A program made the position numbers and the translations under genes. This document shows, one piece after another, positions 62,319-64,000 of a stretch of 64,000 bases of DNA (positions within the stretch are counted from its first letter, which is position 1; every line of letters begins with the position of its first letter). This stretch comes from Alphaproteobacteria bacterium (GTDB lineage Bacteria > Pseudomonadota > Alphaproteobacteria > Reyranellales > Reyranellaceae), in the NCBI GenBank assembly GCA_017307275.1, contig JAFKFK010000016.1:1-64000 (forward strand), written 5' to 3'. The notes below the pieces were generated by a model. It was given only the letters and a program-made list of their open reading frames with translations. It made no database searches and was not told where the DNA came from.

Positions 62319-63818
62319 ATGGTCACCATCAAGTACGACAACCAGGGCGACGCGATCTCGCGCGATGTACCGCCCGACAGCCTGGCGCTGATCGACGCTG
62401 GCGGCAACGGATCGGACCGCAGCTACAGCTACGCCGATCTCATGCGGCTGAGCGGTGCCGTGGCGCGGGGGCTGCTGAAACGCGGATTGCAGCGCGGCGA
62501 TCGGGTGGCGATCCTGTCGGCGAACCGCGCGGAGTTTCTGTTCACCTTCCTCGGCACGATGCAGGCCGGCCTCGTATCGGTGCCGGTGAACTACAAGCTA
62601 CCGGCCGAGACGGTGGCCTACGTCGTCGAGAATTGCGACGCCAAGCTGGTGATCGGCGACGATGCCCGCCTCGGCCTGGCGCCGGACAATGTGCCCAAGA
62701 TCTCCTTCGACCGCGACTTCGCTTCGCTGCTCGATGAAGGCTCCTTCGCGCCGCTGGCGATGAAGCCCGAGGAGCCGGCGCTCTTCCTCTACACGTCCGG
62801 TTCGACCGGGCGGCCCAAGGGCGTCGTGCTGTCCCACTATTCGCATCTCTGGGCGATCAGCCAGCGAAAGCGCCGGCCGGCACCACCGGGCCAGCGAGTC
62901 CAAGTGGCAGCGCCGCTTTACCACATGAACGGACTGGCGATGTGCCAGACGACCTTCTCCCACGGCGACACGATCGTCCTGCTGCCGCAGTTCACGACCA
63001 GCGGCTATGTCCAGGCCGCCGCGAAGCATCGCGTGGCCTTCCTGACGTCGGTGCCGACCATGATCGCCATGATGCTGCGCGACGGCGAGCTTCTGGCGAA
63101 GCACGACCTCTCGGCCGTCGAAGCAGTGCGCATGGGCTCCGCGCCCATCACCCAGGCGCTGATCGACCAGGTACGGCAGGTTTTTCCCAACGCCATCATT
63201 TCCAACGGCTACGGCACAACCGAAGCCGGCCCTGTCGTGTTCGGCCCGCATCCCGACGGAATCCCTCAACCCGAACTCTCGACGGGCTATCCGCATCCGG
63301 ATGTCGAGCTCCGCCTGGTCCGCGATGGGAAAGTGGTCGACGACGAAGGCGCCCTCGAAATGAAGTGCGGCGCGTTGATGACGCACTATCACAAGCTGCC
63401 CGAGGTGACGGCCAAGGCGATGACCGCGGATGGCTACTATCGCACCAGCGATGTGTTCCGCCGCGACGGCAACGGCTTCTTCTACTTCGTCGGCCGCGTC
63501 GACGACATGTTCGTCTGCGGCGGCGAGAACATCTATCCCGGCGAAGTCGAGAAGATGCTGGAGCGTCATCCGGACATTCATCAGGCAGCCGTGATCGCAG
63601 TGCCCGACGACCTGAAAGGTCACAAGCCGATCGCCTTCGTCGTCAAGGTGCCCGGCACACAGCTCGACGAGCAGACGGTGAAGACCTACGCACTGGCCAA
63701 TGCGCCAGCCTACCAGCATCCGCGGCAGGTGTTCTTCGTCGACGAAATGCCGCTCGCCGGCACCAACAAGATCGACAAGCGCGTACTTGCCCAACAGATC
63801 CCAACCGGAGACGTGTGA
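62319..63818 (+). CDS. acyl-CoA synthetase (AMP-forming, ANL superfamily)
   Basis: A protein of 499 residues with the AMP-binding motif ALFLYTSGSTGRPKGVVLSH (about residues 153-172), ISNGYGTTEAGP, the hinge region YYRTSDVFRRDGNGFFYFVGRVDDMFVCGGENIYPGEVE and the catalytic Lys near the end in LAGTNKIDKRVL. It activates a carboxylic acid to its CoA thioester. The acid is unknown. A quinone-oxidoreductase-like gene starts four bases after its stop, so the VOC, ligase and reductase genes probably form one catabolic operon. Confidence 0.88.
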   Translation: MVTIKYDNQGDAISRDVPPDSLALIDAGGNGSDRSYSYADLMRLSGAVARGLLKRGLQRGDRVAILSANRAEFLFTFLGTMQAGLVSVPVNYKLPAETVAYVVENCDAKLVIGDDARLGLAPDNVPKISFDRDFASLLDEGSFAPLAMKPEEPALFLYTSGSTGRPKGVVLSHYSHLWAISQRKRRPAPPGQRVQVAAPLYHMNGLAMCQTTFSHGDTIVLLPQFTTSGYVQAAAKHRVAFLTSVPTMIAMMLRDGELLAKHDLSAVEAVRMGSAPITQALIDQVRQVFPNAIISNGYGTTEAGPVVFGPHPDGIPQPELSTGYPHPDVELRLVRDGKVVDDEGALEMKCGALMTHYHKLPEVTAKAMTADGYYRTSDVFRRDGNGFFYFVGRVDDMFVCGGENIYPGEVEKMLERHPDIHQAAVIAVPDDLKGHKPIAFVVKVPGTQLDEQTVKTYALANAPAYQHPRQVFFVDEMPLAGTNKIDKRVLAQQIPTGDV

Positions 63819-63821
63819 ACA

Positions 63822-64000
63822 ATGAAAGCAGCAGTCGTCCGAGAACATGGCGGGCCGGACCGCCTGGTCTTCGAGACCAACTTTCCCGATCCCAAGCCCG
63901 GCGAAGGCGATGTGATCGTCGCGGTCAAGGCGTCATCGCTCAACTACCACGACGTCTTCACCCGCCGCGGCATGCCCGGCATCAAGGTGCCGATGCCCGC
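63822..64000 (+). CDS. zinc-type alcohol dehydrogenase/quinone oxidoreductase, 5' end only
   Basis: The frame starts at ATG 63822 with KAAVVREHGGPDRLVFETNF and continues PDPKPGEGDVIVAVKASSLNYHDVFTRRGMPGIKVPMP to the window edge; 59 residues are visible. LNYHDVFTRRG is the conserved start of medium-chain quinone oxidoreductases. The rest lies outside the window. Confidence 0.8.
   Translation, partial: MKAAVVREHGGPDRLVFETNFPDPKPGEGDVIVAVKASSLNYHDVFTRRGMPGIKVPMP

Overview
This is a GC-rich, tightly packed chromosomal window with about 60 protein genes, two tRNA genes and very short spacers. Many genes overlap by 1 to 4 bases at start/stop junctions. The gene content suggests a free-living alphaproteobacterium: a pstSCAB-phoU-phoB block with PhoR encoded apart, a full C-P lyase set with a DUF1045 gene, a COG0523 GTPase beside a WD40 protein, and a TorF-type porin. 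A Rhodospirillales/Reyranella-like organism is a guess from this content only. No insertion sequence, phage gene, CRISPR array or rRNA gene was seen.

Layout. 1-8.7 kb: the 3' end of a porin gene, a UbiH-type hydroxylase, a COG0523 GTPase with a WD40 partner, a Bcr/CflA efflux pump, a MoeB-like E1 enzyme with a DsrE-like partner, an adenosine/ribokinase-type kinase and an AmpG-type permease. 8.8-27.3 kb: a phosphorus super-locus. It holds pstS-pstC-pstA-pstB-phoU-phoB on the minus strand behind a three-unit Pho box, divergent phnGHIJKLMN, convergent phnC-phnD-phnE-phnE-DUF1045, an AllA-like gene and phoR. Together these cover phosphate sensing, high-affinity phosphate uptake, phosphonate import and C-P bond cleavage. 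27.3-31.7 kb: a rhomboid protease gene, then argG followed by an Lgt-like membrane protein, a radical SAM enzyme of the COG1964 type and a small membrane protein, all on the minus strand with overlapping ends.

31.8-44.7 kb: two methyltransferases, rlmN, a SPOUT RNA methylase, a DMT-type permease, a 2-hydroxyacid dehydrogenase, a TauD-like dioxygenase with a thiolase, panC, an AlgX/AlgJ-like SGNH protein with a GT2 glycosyltransferase, tRNA-Gly and rfbA. 44.7-50.7 kb: a ProXp-type deacylase, a zinc-binding-protein gene under a Zur-like palindrome, folD with YggU- and YggT-like genes, FHA and small membrane proteins, RidA, tRNA-Ala and two uncharacterised proteins. 50.7-55.5 kb: two closely similar ferritin-like diiron proteins, each preceded by the same 16-base imperfect palindrome, with a PaaE-like reductase between them. 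55.5-64 kb: a response regulator, ribA, a Tat-type ABC binding protein, a Tat-type GH1 glycosidase, an EamA permease, a VOC protein, an acyl-CoA synthetase and the start of a quinone-oxidoreductase-like gene.

The best candidates for undescribed biology are the Lgt-like/radical SAM/small membrane protein cassette (28040-30413) and the duplicated diiron protein genes with their shared operator-like site and adjacent reductase (50779-55468). All functions are inferred from reading motifs and gene order; no database search was possible.
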